Assembly (NCBI RefSeq): GCF_963678635.1
Contig: NC_087070.1
Span: 28,082,848-28,146,847 of the forward strand
Direction: 5' to 3'
Source: Symsagittifera roscoffensis
Lineage: Eukaryota; Xenacoelomorpha; Acoela; Convolutidae
DNA: 64,000 nt
The translations under genes and the position numbers were made by a program. A model generated the notes under the pieces. That model was not told the DNA's origin. It did no database searches and was given only the letters and a program-made list of their open reading frames with translations. This document shows, piece after piece, positions 1 through 13,200 of the stretch; positions within the stretch are counted from its first letter, which is position 1; the number at the start of each line of letters is the position of its first letter.

Positions 1-1015
1 CCCTCCAGACCCAGTTGAATTTGGTTTAAATTTGCCAAGCTCTGTATGTTAATTGCGCAATTCTGATTGGCTGAAACTGCATGGGGGTAGGGCAGGATGT
101 TAACTTTGTCCAAGTGATGCGTTGTGCAATTTTTTCCTACCGGTAGGAAAATATTTTAATAGTCAATAATTTTGCCTAATAATCATTATGTGGTTTTTAT
201 GTGACAAATCTATAACGAATATCTGTGCAAAACTTCTCAATCATTTTTTTAAAAATCATTCTAATAAAAAAATTAATTACTACATCAAAATCAAATTTCA
301 TGAATTGTTACGATGTTTTTGTGCTCAAAGACCGCCACAATGTTTCTTGTGAAAAGCATTTTTTTTTCATGAAATCCATATATGGGGCATAACCGCGTTC
401 TTATTTTTATGAGTCGCACAATTGTGTAACATTTCTGATTTATGCCTCACAAAAATGCACTGATGTTATAGATAGCTCAAATTCGCACAGCAAACTCTCG
501 GTAGCAACAAATCTCGACTTATTTTTTGGGACGCACAAAAAGACGCGCACATTTTGTTGGTCGCGCTAAGTTGCTACTTAAGCAATTTGGCTCGCAACAG
601 TCACAACTCAACGATTTTGTATCGCTATGGTCGAAAAAATCAATGGTGAAAGGTTCCTATTGTGCATGCTAAGCGCTCTGATCTACGCCCTCGTTTTAGC
701 AGAATAAGTCACTTATTGCCTTAAGGCCTGAATTTTGCGGAGTAATCACTAATCTTTTTTCAATGTCAAGATTGTCAAAGACAGAAACAATTCTTCCTCA
801 ATTGTGACATTATTTTTTTCGGCTCTCAATCTCATTAAAACATATTTTCTAATTATAAATTTTTATTTCAATAAGTTAAAGCTGTTCATTTACAACGTAA
901 GAATCAACTTTGTGGTTCGCAAAAAATATGTTGCCATCAAAACTGCGTAAAATAATTTGAGCAATCGGCTCCAAGAAAAAATAGGCTGAAAATTACTTGA
1001 GCGCCATTTTTGCAG
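1..1015. other. Intronic or upstream sequence, no exon recognised
   Basis: AT-rich sequence ending in a splice acceptor (tttttgcag, ending at 1015) that leads into the first recognised exon. The exon begins with one base that completes a codon, so at least one coding exon must lie to the left of the window. I see no open frame with coding character here. Around 480-600 there are several scattered tcgca-type words but no regular array. Confidence 0.5.
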
Positions 1016-1277
1016 GGTCTCTAGCGCAACTCGTGTGCCTGTGATTCCCTACCAGCCAAACAACCCCGCCTCCCAAGTGAATGCTCTCAAGTCAGCCTAT
1101 CTGATGGCAGGGGGACATGACTCCAACCTAGTGCGACAGATGAACGAGACTATGGGGGATGCAGTGGCCAGACAGGCGGGCATGGGAATGGGAGTGGGGG
1201 CTACTGGGGAAAGATTTGGACCGCAGACTTACATGGGGGTGGTGGAGCCGACGATGCCCCCTGCAGATACACTTAAG
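1016..1277 (+). CDS. CCDC17: CCDC17 exon a (first in window)
   Basis: The acceptor tttttgcag ends at 1015. One leading base completes a codon begun in the previous exon, followed by 87 codons. The encoded segment contains ALKSAYLMAGGHDSNLVRQM and a Gly/Met-rich run. GC content and codon use stand out from the AT-rich flanks. The donor after 1277 is aag|gtcaaa, weaker than consensus, and is chosen because it leaves phase 0, which fits exon b. Confidence 0.75.
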
Positions 1278-4200
1278 GTCAAAACTCAACATATCATTGA
1301 AAATATTTTTTTTCTTCCAGTTCAGAGATTTTCGAACAGCTATCTGTTTAGCAAATCTATCTTTGTTGATTGCCATCAGGGGCGGATTAAGGAGGGAGGA
1401 CGCCCTCTTCTTTAGAAATCTGTCCATAAAAACTAATAATGCGTCCCCGCTTTGGTCATTTAACATAAGTTTTTTAACTCAAACTCTTTGTTCCTGGAGA
1501 GAAATTTCGAGGTGTGGAAGTTTTAAGCTGTGAAATATTAAGGTTTGAAAACGCGTCTTTTTTGAGGCCTATGAAAAGGTGTGAAATTGGATTCAATTTA
1601 TTACTCGAGGCTGGTACCTGCTAACAGGTGCCTGACAATTCGCCTCATTCACAGTATTTATGCCCCGATCAAAAATACCGTGCTCATTTCAAAATCTTCT
1701 CCACTGGACTTCACACTGCACTCTGCACTGGACCCTGGACTTCAGTTTCAACCTTCCAAATGTCAGAGCAACCTGCTTCCAAGGACTCTGAAGCGTCCCT
1801 CTTCAAGACGCTCAAGGCCATCTTTACCAGTGGACCAAAGAAGTCACCAACCTCATCCAGTGCATCAACTCCTCAGCTTGACAATCCTAGGGCATCATTT
1901 CCTGAGACGCGCATACCTAGTCGTTTAGCCACTATAAAAATTGAAACTCTTCCATCATTTAGTTCCATATCTCCGCTCTCTGATCAACTTCTACATCCTC
2001 CATCCTATATTGATATCGGCATCTCTAACCTCAGCTTACAGGACTGGGACATCATGTTCAAGCTACTGGACAACGCCAACAAATCCACTCATAATTTTAG
2101 CCATTTGATCTTAACAGGAAAAACACAAAAAGCGAACACTTGGCCCCAACAGCTGGAAAAGTACCAATTCCTAGCCTACTCCAAGATCCAAGAAAAACTT
2201 TACTGCCGCTTTTGCTTCAGCCTTGCCGACCTGCAAGAAATATTGAAAGCAGGGGCTCAGCAGAAATTCACCTTTTCAATTTACCGTTCAAGAAGTATGC
2301 ACGCCTCTCAAATTACCTAGATCCAATTCAAAACACAGTTCATCACAAGAAAGCGCAGGAAAAAGCAGAGGCCTTCCTTGATTCTGCCAGACACCCAAAC
2401 AGGAACAATGATGTGAAATTGGATCGAGCAGTTGCAAAAGAAATGGAGAAAAACAGGAACATTCTGGCCCAAATAGTCAGCACAATCATTTTCACTGCCC
2501 GTCTGGGGTTGCTTTTAAGTGGCCTCCGAGATGATGGGGGTACATATGGTTCCAACAAATTTGCTTCAAATTGAAGTCTCCAGTTCGAAGCAGCAAGTGG
2601 CGATCAAGTCGCTGGATCGACATTTGGAGACCTACAGAAGAAATACATCCTACATCAGCTATTAATTTCAGAATCTTCTCAACATTTTTGGGAATAATAT
2701 CACTCTGGATCATTCTGGATGAGTTGAACGGCACGATGCTGTTCTTATTTTTTTCATCAGCTCAAGCCTTCCATTGAAGCTACATAGAAGACATCAGCAA
2801 TTGGCCTGGGAAGCGCTATGATTCCGTCTGCTCGGCTTATCTGGCTAGCATGATGCGATCAGAGTTCCTGATTGTACTGATGACAATGGAACACCTGCTA
2901 GGAGTGACTAAAGCTACCAGCATTGCTATTCAGGGGCCTTCGCTAGAACTGCCTCAGTCGATGAATCACATTGAGACTTGCGTCAACTCTTTCAACTGGC
3001 GCAATGATGAAGGTGGTGGCAGCTACAAAAAAGTTCACTCTGACACTGCAAAAGTTGGTGATGTTCACATAGAGGCTCGAAGATGCAGACCTCCCAAAGC
3101 ATCATTGGCTTTTGATCACTTCAGATAGACTGTTTACGTATCCTTTTCTGACTTTGTGCATATATCCACAATGCCAATAATTTTGCTTTGATCCAAATTG
3201 GTACTACAATCAAACTTGACGCTGTTTTTCAACCTCAAAGATGTGGAAATCAAAGTCGGGAATGTCATTGACAGATTCGCTGCAAAAAAATCGAAAACTC
3301 AATTTTGTTTCATTTCATTTGTTCAATCATTGTATATAGTTTAATGTTTTTATCAAAATTATCTCAATCGCCCCACTCAAGAAAAGTCTAGATCCGCCTT
3401 TGATTGCCTTAATATAAAATGAGTGCGTTTTTTTCCGTGGCTATACAATGAAAAAGTCTTCTCAGCATTACCTCCATATCTTTGCTCAAACCATTTTTTG
3501 ATTTTTTTTCTGCGCAAATAGTTTCGAATTATAATCGGATCTACTCCAGATGAATAATATTTTGTTTTTAACAGTTTCGTTGCTTCAGCTGCTGGAGTTT
3601 GAGAAGGAGAATAGACTGATAATGCACGAGTTAGAGCTGTTGAGACACAAGCGCACAACAGGTGAAATAAAATATTTTAACCGTTGCCCTCACGTACAAA
3701 ACGTTTTTACATGGCTGAGTTTTTGCAAACAAATGACAACTCGAGCCGGAACTTCAATCAGCATCTTTTTACCAAATGCCGTATCCGGTATCAAGTCCGG
3801 TCAACCCCGAAAATTGACAGTAAAGCAGAAATCGAAATTGATTCTCTTTTTTTTACCCAACCATCCCCCTCCTTCCCGCCCAGTCTAATGAGCTCATTTC
3901 TTTTTACGATTAGTGTTTTCTTTTTCTTTTTCTTGGCAAGATTGACTACAGATTGATTTTTTGGTCAATACTATTTTTCTTTTGGAAATGCTCTAAAATT
4001 CACGTTTACACCACTCATAGTCATTCGCCTCCTTACCCCCACCACGTATATCCCTCCTCTTCATCACCCACCTCATTTACCAACCCTCGCCTGCATGCTT
4101 TGCTCTCCTTAACCCCACCCCCACCCCCTGTAACACTTTCCTGTTACCACCACCACCCCCATGCTACCACCCGTTCAAATATGTATATTGGTGGCTGTGG

Positions 4201-7200
4201 ATTTTGGGGAACAGTGGGAGTTTGCGAAAAGAACTGAGGTCGAAGGAATTACAAAACGTAATTCATCGTAAAATGATATTCAATTTCTGAGTGAGACAAC
4301 AAACTAGCATTCAAAAAGATGTTAAAAACTGAATATAATCGATCAAATGTGATTAAAATGGATTATGTTTCATGCAAAAAAAGCTACAGAGTAAAATAAC
4401 AGAGTATAATCAATTTTTGAGTTGAAAATAGTAATATTAGAACTCATATTCATCAACTAAAGGCGGTTAACTTTGAATTAAAGAGAAACCCACTGTAGGA
4501 ATCCAATAGCATTTGCTTATTTTCTTTGAAACTCGGTAGTTTTCTTCTACATCCCAACCCTCATAATTTACTGAATTTCCTCCATTATGGAAAAAAATCA
4601 TTGATTGTGGTGGGAACTTTCTGTGCCTCATGCTCAGCAACTGGTAATTTTTGCACGTTATTTGAACAATCTAATAACAATCAGGCATAAGCAACCCGCT
4701 CAGTTTGAACATAGTTAGCAAACTTGCTCAGCACAAAGTAAATCATTTTGCTTTCTTTGTTTTGCCAGGAAAGGAAGGTATTTGAGATGAAATCAGAGGT
4801 ACCAGGGGCGAGTTCAGCGACTCAAGTTTCAATCAAATTAGGTCGCCGAATTGGACTTTCTGTCACCGAAATTTCATACTCGCGTAACAGGCTTGAGTCA
4901 CACAAAGTCGCAACATGGGCCGCGCAAATTCACAGCATAGCTAAAAATGGGTCGCGCAAAGTCGCAATATAGGTCGCGTAAAACTGCAACATGGGTCGCG
5001 CAATGATAAAAATTCGCGCAATGGGTCCCGCAATGATCAGTTGAAGTAATTGCAATAATAGGAATCGCATTCTTGTAAGTAATATATGTTGGAGCAACTC
5101 AGTCTCATGTATTGAGAGACAGGAAATAGAGTATCCGGTCGACACCCTGTGAATTACGATGGGAATAGATTTACCAATGTATCATGATAGGTTATAGGTT
5201 TCAGATGGTGAGATGATAAGTTCAAAAAAATTGGCGCCCGATTTTGCCGATCAGCAATGTTGAGGATTCCAAACGAGATTGATGATTTGGTTCAGCTGCT
5301 AAAATTTTTCTAGTTAACAGCGAACAACCAACAATTTTCAGACTAACTTTTGCATTATCGGATATGATGTAAAACTTGGGTCTTGCTCAAATTAGTTTTG
5401 TTTGAAACTTGGTGGTTGGTAATAAAAAAATTTTAAAGCAAAAAAATCAGTGGCAAGCCTCCCATAGACTGAAAAAAATATCTCTGTTCCTAAAGAGTCT
5501 GCTCTATCAGTGCATATCCAATGCTTCCGGAAACTCTTCAAGACAATATATATGACCAGCAAGAGTTTCTTTTTTCGTTTGATACTTGTGCTTTTATGTG
5601 AATATAATCCATTGGCGTTTTAAATCATTGTATTTTTAAAATGAACTTTACAATTTGAGAATAGAACACATAGTAGACTGTTCACATAATTTTAGTCAGG
5701 TTCTGATTTTGCTTAAAATTCTAATTTTTTGAAAGCACAAACAACGTTGTTTTTTGAAAATTGAAGCTTTATGCTCAGTTGAGCAATATGCATATCCAAA
5801 TAGAGACTCCGATCTGTCTCAAATTCAAACTCAATATTGTTTCCTTTCCACCTACAGAAATAAAGGAAAATATTTCTTGTGTTTAAGGAGAAATATTTGT
5901 TTCCAAAACTGGGACTTAAACCAAAATCTCAAAAAAAAAGTTTGCAAAATTCCCGTACCGAGAATGGCTTCTTTGAGTTAATCTCATTTTTCATTGTCAA
6001 AAATATATTTGCGAGATCATTTGTTTTTGACCTGCTCCTCGGAAATGGTTCTACTAGTTCTACGCATGATTTTTTTTTCAACACTCTAATTATTTTCGAA
6101 CTGTTTTTGTTCCAACATCTTTTGCAAACGATTTTTTTCGTCCACTTACAACTTCTCCAATCTCTGCAGCTACAATTTCATATAACCCTGCTACAGTTTT
6201 TTTGCAGCTTGACTACATTTTATTGAAAACATTTGATTTCTTCGGAAACTTCTGATTGATGGTCCAAATTTTGTATACGATATCTTGGTTTGCAAAACTG
6301 TTTTCCTTTTTTGATAAATCGCTGGCTTAGATCAAGTTCTGCGTAGAACAAAACGCGAAAGAACCCCTAGAATGCAGTCTTTTAAGTTTTACTTTTTCAG
6401 ATTTTGAACGAGTCCCCAGTTATTCTGTCTTTTGCCTTGACATACTTGTTGTTGCTTTTAATTTTAAATGGATTTTGAATTGCTTGCAAAACGTTAAAAT
6501 AATTATCTGATATTTTTTGCTTTAGTGCACACACAACGTCTGCAGTAGATTCTTTTGTATCTCGATTATCTAATACGATCTTGTCTGACTGGCTCAGTTT
6601 ATTTCCAAAAGAACCCAAAACTACATCAACAAGATACTTGTTGTTACTTGTTTGGAACCTTGCATTAACAGCGGGGTAAATTGAATCAAAAAATTTGGAT
6701 GCAGCCTCCCTTTTTCTGAATTTTATGGTACCGTTTTTTTTGGGAATTCGGTTTGAAATTGATGTACTGAGAAATGAAATAAAACAAACAGTTCCACACC
6801 AAGTCAATCTTTTTATGAAAAGTGGAGCGATGTTAGATATCAGTTGTAACCCTTTAACTGAACTTGAACGAGTCTTTTTTCTGTGCAGAAGAGCTTTTCT
6901 TTGTAATAGTTCTGATTTTTTCCCGGTTTTTTACTACTTCTCTTTTCCGATATCCTGAAAATGTACTCACAAGAGGTTAATCAAATGCTCAGTAACTGTA
7001 TGAAACTTTTGGGCAACTGAGAATGAGCTGTTTTTGAAGTTATAGGGAAATTTTTCGGAATGTTGGCGGTATATAGACGTATTGTGCACTCCTTGTCCGA
7101 AAACGTTGTGTCTGTTTGCATCTTGATACCACTCTTTCAATTGAGATCCTAAAACTAAATGTTGACCTGGTTTATAGATTTGTAAAACACCTCATGGTAA

Positions 7201-10200
7201 TTCTAACAAAATTATGTGTGTGTTTGTTTTAAAACTCTACATCTCTTTCTTTTTTGCTTTGATGAAACAAATTGTGTTAGGTGTATAAAATAACCAGACC
7301 ACTGTGTCTTCCAGCAGGTGTTAGATGTAAAATATAATCAGACCCCTGTAACTTCCAGTAGTGGCATAGTGTAAAATTTGTTTAAAACTTGAAATTTGTT
7401 TAAACGAACCATCAAGTAAAAGTAGATTCTTAAATCCTTTATTGGAAAAATTTTCCAATAGGTCAAAGTCTAATCCTTCAAAAATATTTAAGATTTTTTC
7501 TTTGCATTTGACTATAAAGAGGCTTTTAAGATTGATAAAAGTATAACTTTTTTCTCAAAAGAAGATGTGATTTTCCAGATACACCTTGACAAACTAGAGA
7601 AAAAACTGAATTTTTGGTAGCTATTTTTTTATTTATAGCTTTCGAGAAGGTAAATCATAACCAACAGTACTGTCGTTTCTCTATTTTGTGGATAACAATA
7701 TTCGAGCGATTGCACATAATATCACCAAAACTGAAACACAAAAGTGGCACCAAAAAATTAAAAGTGATCTATTGCATGTACGTCTAAGCAATTGTCATGA
7801 TTTTTGTTCACAATTTTCTTCATAAAAAACAAAAATTTTTCTAATTATACAAGTTTAACACATTGATCAACCATCTTAGCTCTAGAAAGAAAAGTGTAAA
7901 AACGATTCAATGAAAAGTAGATTGAAAGAAAAAAATTGAAATTTAACTCGCCAAGTCAATCATATTGATTCCCACAGGTCCTCAAATTGAAAAAAATAAT
8001 GTACAAAAGTTTGCGCATGACCAATTAATACAATTACATTTTTCTTGAAGAAAAGAACAAGTTTAAAAACCAAGCACTTTCAGTCATCATGGGAGCGTAG
8101 AAGTAGCTTTAAAAATCCAAACTTTTATCGCAATATCATTAAATGTTGGGAAAGCACAAATGCAGTTCCAAAAGATCGACCAAAAAACAATGAAAGGTAC
8201 CCGTTTTGTGACGAAAAGTTCCTTGGGTAAAAAACGAGGCTAAATTGTTTTCTGATTCCAACGCTTATCCTATGGATTCAATGAAACAAAAGAAAATGAA
8301 TCGCAAGTCAATCATATTGAGCCCCACAGATCCTCAAAAATGAAGAAAAAAAAATGCACAAAAAATATGACCATTAACTAGTAACAGAAACAAATTTTTC
8401 TTGAAAAGTTGTTTTTACAAAACCTAAGCTTTTTCACAAACCCCTGGCATGTATAAGTAGAATTAACAACCCAAAAATTTATCGATATATCATGGAAATG
8501 TGTGAGAGCCCAAGTAAAATTCCAAAACGTCAATCAGAAAACAGTGAAAAGTACCTGTTTTGTGAAAAGTACCTGCAAAATGTATTTTATTTCCAACGGT
8601 TAAAAAAGAAAAATTTTCTTATTTCCAACGATTTAGTTCCTAGGAAAAAAGAAACTATAAGAAAAAATGCGAATGATCTGTTAACCTACTTACACATATT
8701 TTTCTTGAAAAATAAGATTAAACTTAGAAACCAAGTGTTTTCAGGCATCACTGACACGTATAGGAAGCTTTATCAACCCAAAAAAGCATCGCCGTATCTT
8801 TAAAAGTTAGTGAGAGCTCAATTAAACTTTAAGAATTTTGACTGAAAACAACGAAAAGTATCCGATTCGTGACGAATAATTCTTTGGTACAAAACTAACC
8901 CAGCGCAAGTTGCGTTCTGTTTATTACGCTTAACGCGTAGATTCAATAAAATAAATAATATTTTGCTCGCCTTGACAATCATATCGACTTCTAGTGGTCC
9001 TCAAACAAACGTGCAAAAAATGTGCGCATTAATTATTAACAATCTTTTTCAGGAGTTATTGGCGCGTATAAGTAGCATTAACAATAAAAAGGTGTGAGAG
9101 CTCAAGTAGAATTCCTTAACCACGATCAAAAACTGTAAAAAGTACCCGTTTTCTGGTGACAAATTCATTTGGTCGAAACCAACCTACCGCAAATTGTATC
9201 CTGTTTTCAACAATAAGCATGTGGATTCAATGCAATGATCTTGAATGCCACAGATCCTAGGAAAAAAGAAACTATTAAAAATATGCAAAAAATCTATTAA
9301 CACACATACAAAAAGTTTTTCTCGAAAATTAGGATCAATTTTTGAAACCAAGCGTTTTCAGGCATCATTGACACGTATAGTAAGCATTATCAACCCAAAA
9401 AAAGCATCGTTTGATCATTAAAAAATGTGAGAACTCAAGTATAATTCCAGAATCTTGACTAAAAATAGTGAAAACTACCCGAAATGTGACGAATAGTTCA
9501 TTGGGACAAAAACAACCCAGCGCAAATTCTGTTCTGTTTCCTATGCTTGAAGCGTAGACTCAATAAAATAACTAAAATCTTGCTCGACTAGACAATCGGA
9601 ATAACTCCCACTGGTCCTCAAAAGAATGTACAAAAAATGTGCGCTTAATCTAATAAAAAAAAACATTTTATTTTAAAATCAAAATTTCGAAACCAAGCGT
9701 TTTCAGGACTCATTAGTAAGTAAAAGTGGCAATAAGAAAGCAAAAAAATCATCGCTTTATTGTAAAAAAATATGAGTGCTCAAGTTAAGTTCTATCACCT
9801 TGACCAAAAAACAGTTAAAAGTACCCATGTTGAGATGACAAATTCTATAAATCAACAATAAACCAGCGAAAAATGTATACTGTTTCCAACGCTCAACTTT
9901 GAACAGTGCAATCACCTCAAATCTCAAAGGCGCTCAAAGATATGCGAAAAATATGCGAAACAAAAAATATGCGAAAATATAACACACAGAAACACATTTT
10001 CCTCGAAACAAAATCATTTTATTCTTAAAGATTGTGAGAGCTCAAGTAAACAAGCCATAATATTGACAAAAAACAGCCAAAAGTACCCGGTTTGTGACGA
10101 TAAGTGCATTGGGACAAAAACAGCACAACGGACAAAAACAGCCCAACGTGTGTTCCTCTTCTACGCTTAAAGCGTGGATTAAATGAGATGAATCAGTTTT

Positions 10201-13200
10201 AGATTGCGAAGACAATCACATTGACTGCCACAAGTCCTTAAAACGAAAATAAGCTAATGACCCATCAACGAACAGAAACACAAACATCTTGAAACAGAGA
10301 TCCTATTTCAGAATCAAGCACTTTCAGTCCACAATGACACGCACATGTAGCATTATCAACCCCAAAATGCATCGCTTTATCATTAAAAAAATGTGACAGC
10401 TCAAGTAAATTTCCCATACTTCGCACAAAAAACATTTATACAGTTCATTTATTTACAGGACTTAGGTTTTTTTATTGGTTGTTACAGCTGCTCGGACAAC
10501 CAGAATCAAGAATATAAAGGAGCAGTTTTTGATAATTGCTTTGAAGCATAAGTGTACCATATTGGCCAAGATTTCTCGTACAGTTGTGAAGCGCCAAAAG
10601 TTCTTTTTTAGCCTCTTCTCAATCCTCGAGTCAAGGTAGTTAACCTCGAGCCAAGGTAGAATTGCGGGTTGTAACCTCAAGGATAATATCTCCTTTTTTA
10701 AAACTCACTAGCCAGTCTCTTGTTCCCTTAAATTATGCCATTGCCTCCTTAACAACAGTAGCGCCTTGTTCTTGCCTCGTCGGGTGCACAGAAACATCGT
10801 TTCCCCCGAGCCAGACCACGACCACTTCCGCGCTATCAATAGCCGGCCGAAGAAACTTGTGCTAAGTTTTGCGTATCTTTGCTCCAGAGATACCAAAAAC
10901 TTTCGTGGGTGGGCTGAAATGGCCCCCACTTTAGCTATCAGCAAGACGTGGCTATCCTAAATGACAAAGGTCTTTGGTGGTACTACCTCCCATTTGGGGT
11001 TCACAATATGCACACCTCAGTTTTCTTTCTCCTGAAAGGGTTCACACATATCCATCATAACCTGGTAAAACCAAAAACCTCGTTTTTCTTTCTGTGTGTT
11101 TAACGTGTATTTTGTTATATATCATCTATATATTTTCTTATCATAGCACTAGTAGGTCCAGGCTGGTCCTTGCCAGTTTTCTAATGAAAGAGAGCTAAAT
11201 TGAAAAATCTTGGATCACAAATTTACTGCATTCTAATTTTACAGCATGCTGATTATAATCATAGTATATATTTTCAATGCTTGCTTAGAACATCTTCCAA
11301 GCAGAAGCCGACTGTTGCCACGATAATCTCTGTTTAAGTTTAGCAACTTTGCTAAACAACTCTCAAAAAATAAGAATGCTGTAAATATTGTGATCCAAGT
11401 GATGATTATTTTTTAAAAAAAACGTGCCAACATCTTCCTATTACAACTTTTAAATCTTGAAACAGATCTCGAGTGATTATCTGGATCTGTAGCACACGCA
11501 AAATCGGCATTCACGAAGAAATAGAACAATTAAGAAACATCAAAACATCTGATAATTAAATTGAGACAACAATGAGCTCTCAGAAATTTAAAGTGGTTGA
11601 AAATTTTGTTAAAAAACCAGGGACGAGTCAAGACCTTTTAAGTTGGTGCCTCTGTAGTATATGGAAATCGAGCTTTTTTGCCCTAAGAAGGGTTGTGAAG
11701 TTTGTCACTTCTTTGATTAAAAATTAACATCTCAACAACCACACCGGTTTATTGAACGAATACATGTCAAAAAATAGGTTCTTTTATTGGTCTAGCGGTG
11801 ACGATAAACAGTGTTACAAAAAATTCAGCATTAAAAACAAAATTTCAATAGATTCAAAAGTCTGTTTTCTTTCAAAAAACAAACGATTTTTTTTTTTTCG
11901 AAAATAGACTTGAACTTTTCAACTGCTGATGAATATAATCATGGGATATGTTTTGAGTGCTTGCTTAGAACATCTTCCAAACAAAAGCCGACTGCTGCCA
12001 ATTTTTTTGATGAAACCTTTGATTTCTTTGATTTCTGGAACGGTCCCTAGTAGGTGTCCAAGGCTGGTTTTCCAATTTTTCTTTGTCATAAAAAGATAGC
12101 GTTGGTTTTTTCTTACGTCGTTACGCTAGGATGAAACATGAAGGAATAAGAGAGTCTTATCTTAATTAAGAAGTATTTTAAAACTTTGAATTCCTGCTAG
12201 GTTTCCAGGAATGCCCTGGACCCTTTAAGTTCCTGGCAGGAAAACTAAGGCTTTCTCCTGGCTAGGTAACCCGGGTAACACTCAATTAAGGTGAACCGAG
12301 TGAAATTGTTTTTTTTGTTATTAATCAACGAAAAGATGAAAAATTAGGAAGCGTGAGATGAGATTAAATGTGAAACTTTATCTGATTACAGTTTTCAACA
12401 ATTGACAATAAACTCTTGGGATTAAATAAATACTTTGTTTTTGCTTCAGAGGTGGACATAGTGGAGAAGGCACAGAGGGATCATTATCTGAAGATGATGA
12501 ACACTCAGCACGAGATAGAGGCACTGAGGGCGGAGGCATACCTCAGACAGATTAGAGACTACCTCAATCCACCAGTACGTAACACAAGATTGTATTCAAC
12601 AAATGAAACAAAACAAGATTAGCCGGTTATTACGGTCCGACCACACCTTATAGATAGAAGCGTTTTGGTCTTCATTAACTCTTTTCCACCAGGGAAAGCA
12701 CCAACATACCAGCTGTACAGCTGGTCACGGAGCACCGCTGTTTGTGCGCTGCTGAAGAACTACATGCAACTTTTTGGGTTAGTTTTCTGGGCTGAGTAAT
12801 GTTACCTCGCCTTCAAGCAACGTGCACGGATTATGGTGGGCCTCGAAATTTCGACCTTTCGATTGAGAGGCGGATTCGTAACCACTTCACCACCGCTCCC
12901 CTAAACTTTGGCACTTTTTAGGCGCTCTGTGAGGAGAGAATCAAAAAGAACTAATTAATGACTAACAAATTAAGTCATGGAATTAATTGACTATACAGCT
13001 GTTCTTCAAAAGCGCGAATGAAGCTACAAGAACTAGTGTTATTGTGGTAAAAATAGGCGATTAGTCACTCAATTAACAGATTTTAAACAAAAAGTTACTG
13101 GCTTGCTTTAATTGCATGAACTTGGACCAAAAATTTCAATTTTATAACCAATTGTTCACAAAATTGGTGTAGATTTTCTTCAGTTTCAATGGTTGATTCA

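Larger units (their letters stand above)
3662..12449 (+). other. Large CCDC17 intron (8.8 kb): overview
   Basis: The intron holds a short GGGTCGCGCAA minisatellite (4.91-5.04 kb), an unrecognised minus-strand ORF (6.4-6.8 kb), a divergent tandem array (7.86-10.44 kb), an SGNH-like remnant (10.46-10.99 kb) and a repeat pair (11.15-12.09 kb). The stretches 3,662-4,900, 5,040-6,000 and 6,960-7,860 show nothing I can name beyond homopolymer-rich AT DNA. A C-rich tract lies at ~4,020-4,180. Confidence 0.6.

Noticed and set aside
4769-4798. Possible exon encoding ERKVFEMKSE between a ttttgccag acceptor and a gtaccag donor
   Set aside because: Its only stop-free frame does not fit the phase left by exon b (one base), while exon c joins exon b perfectly. 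It is probably a chance match.
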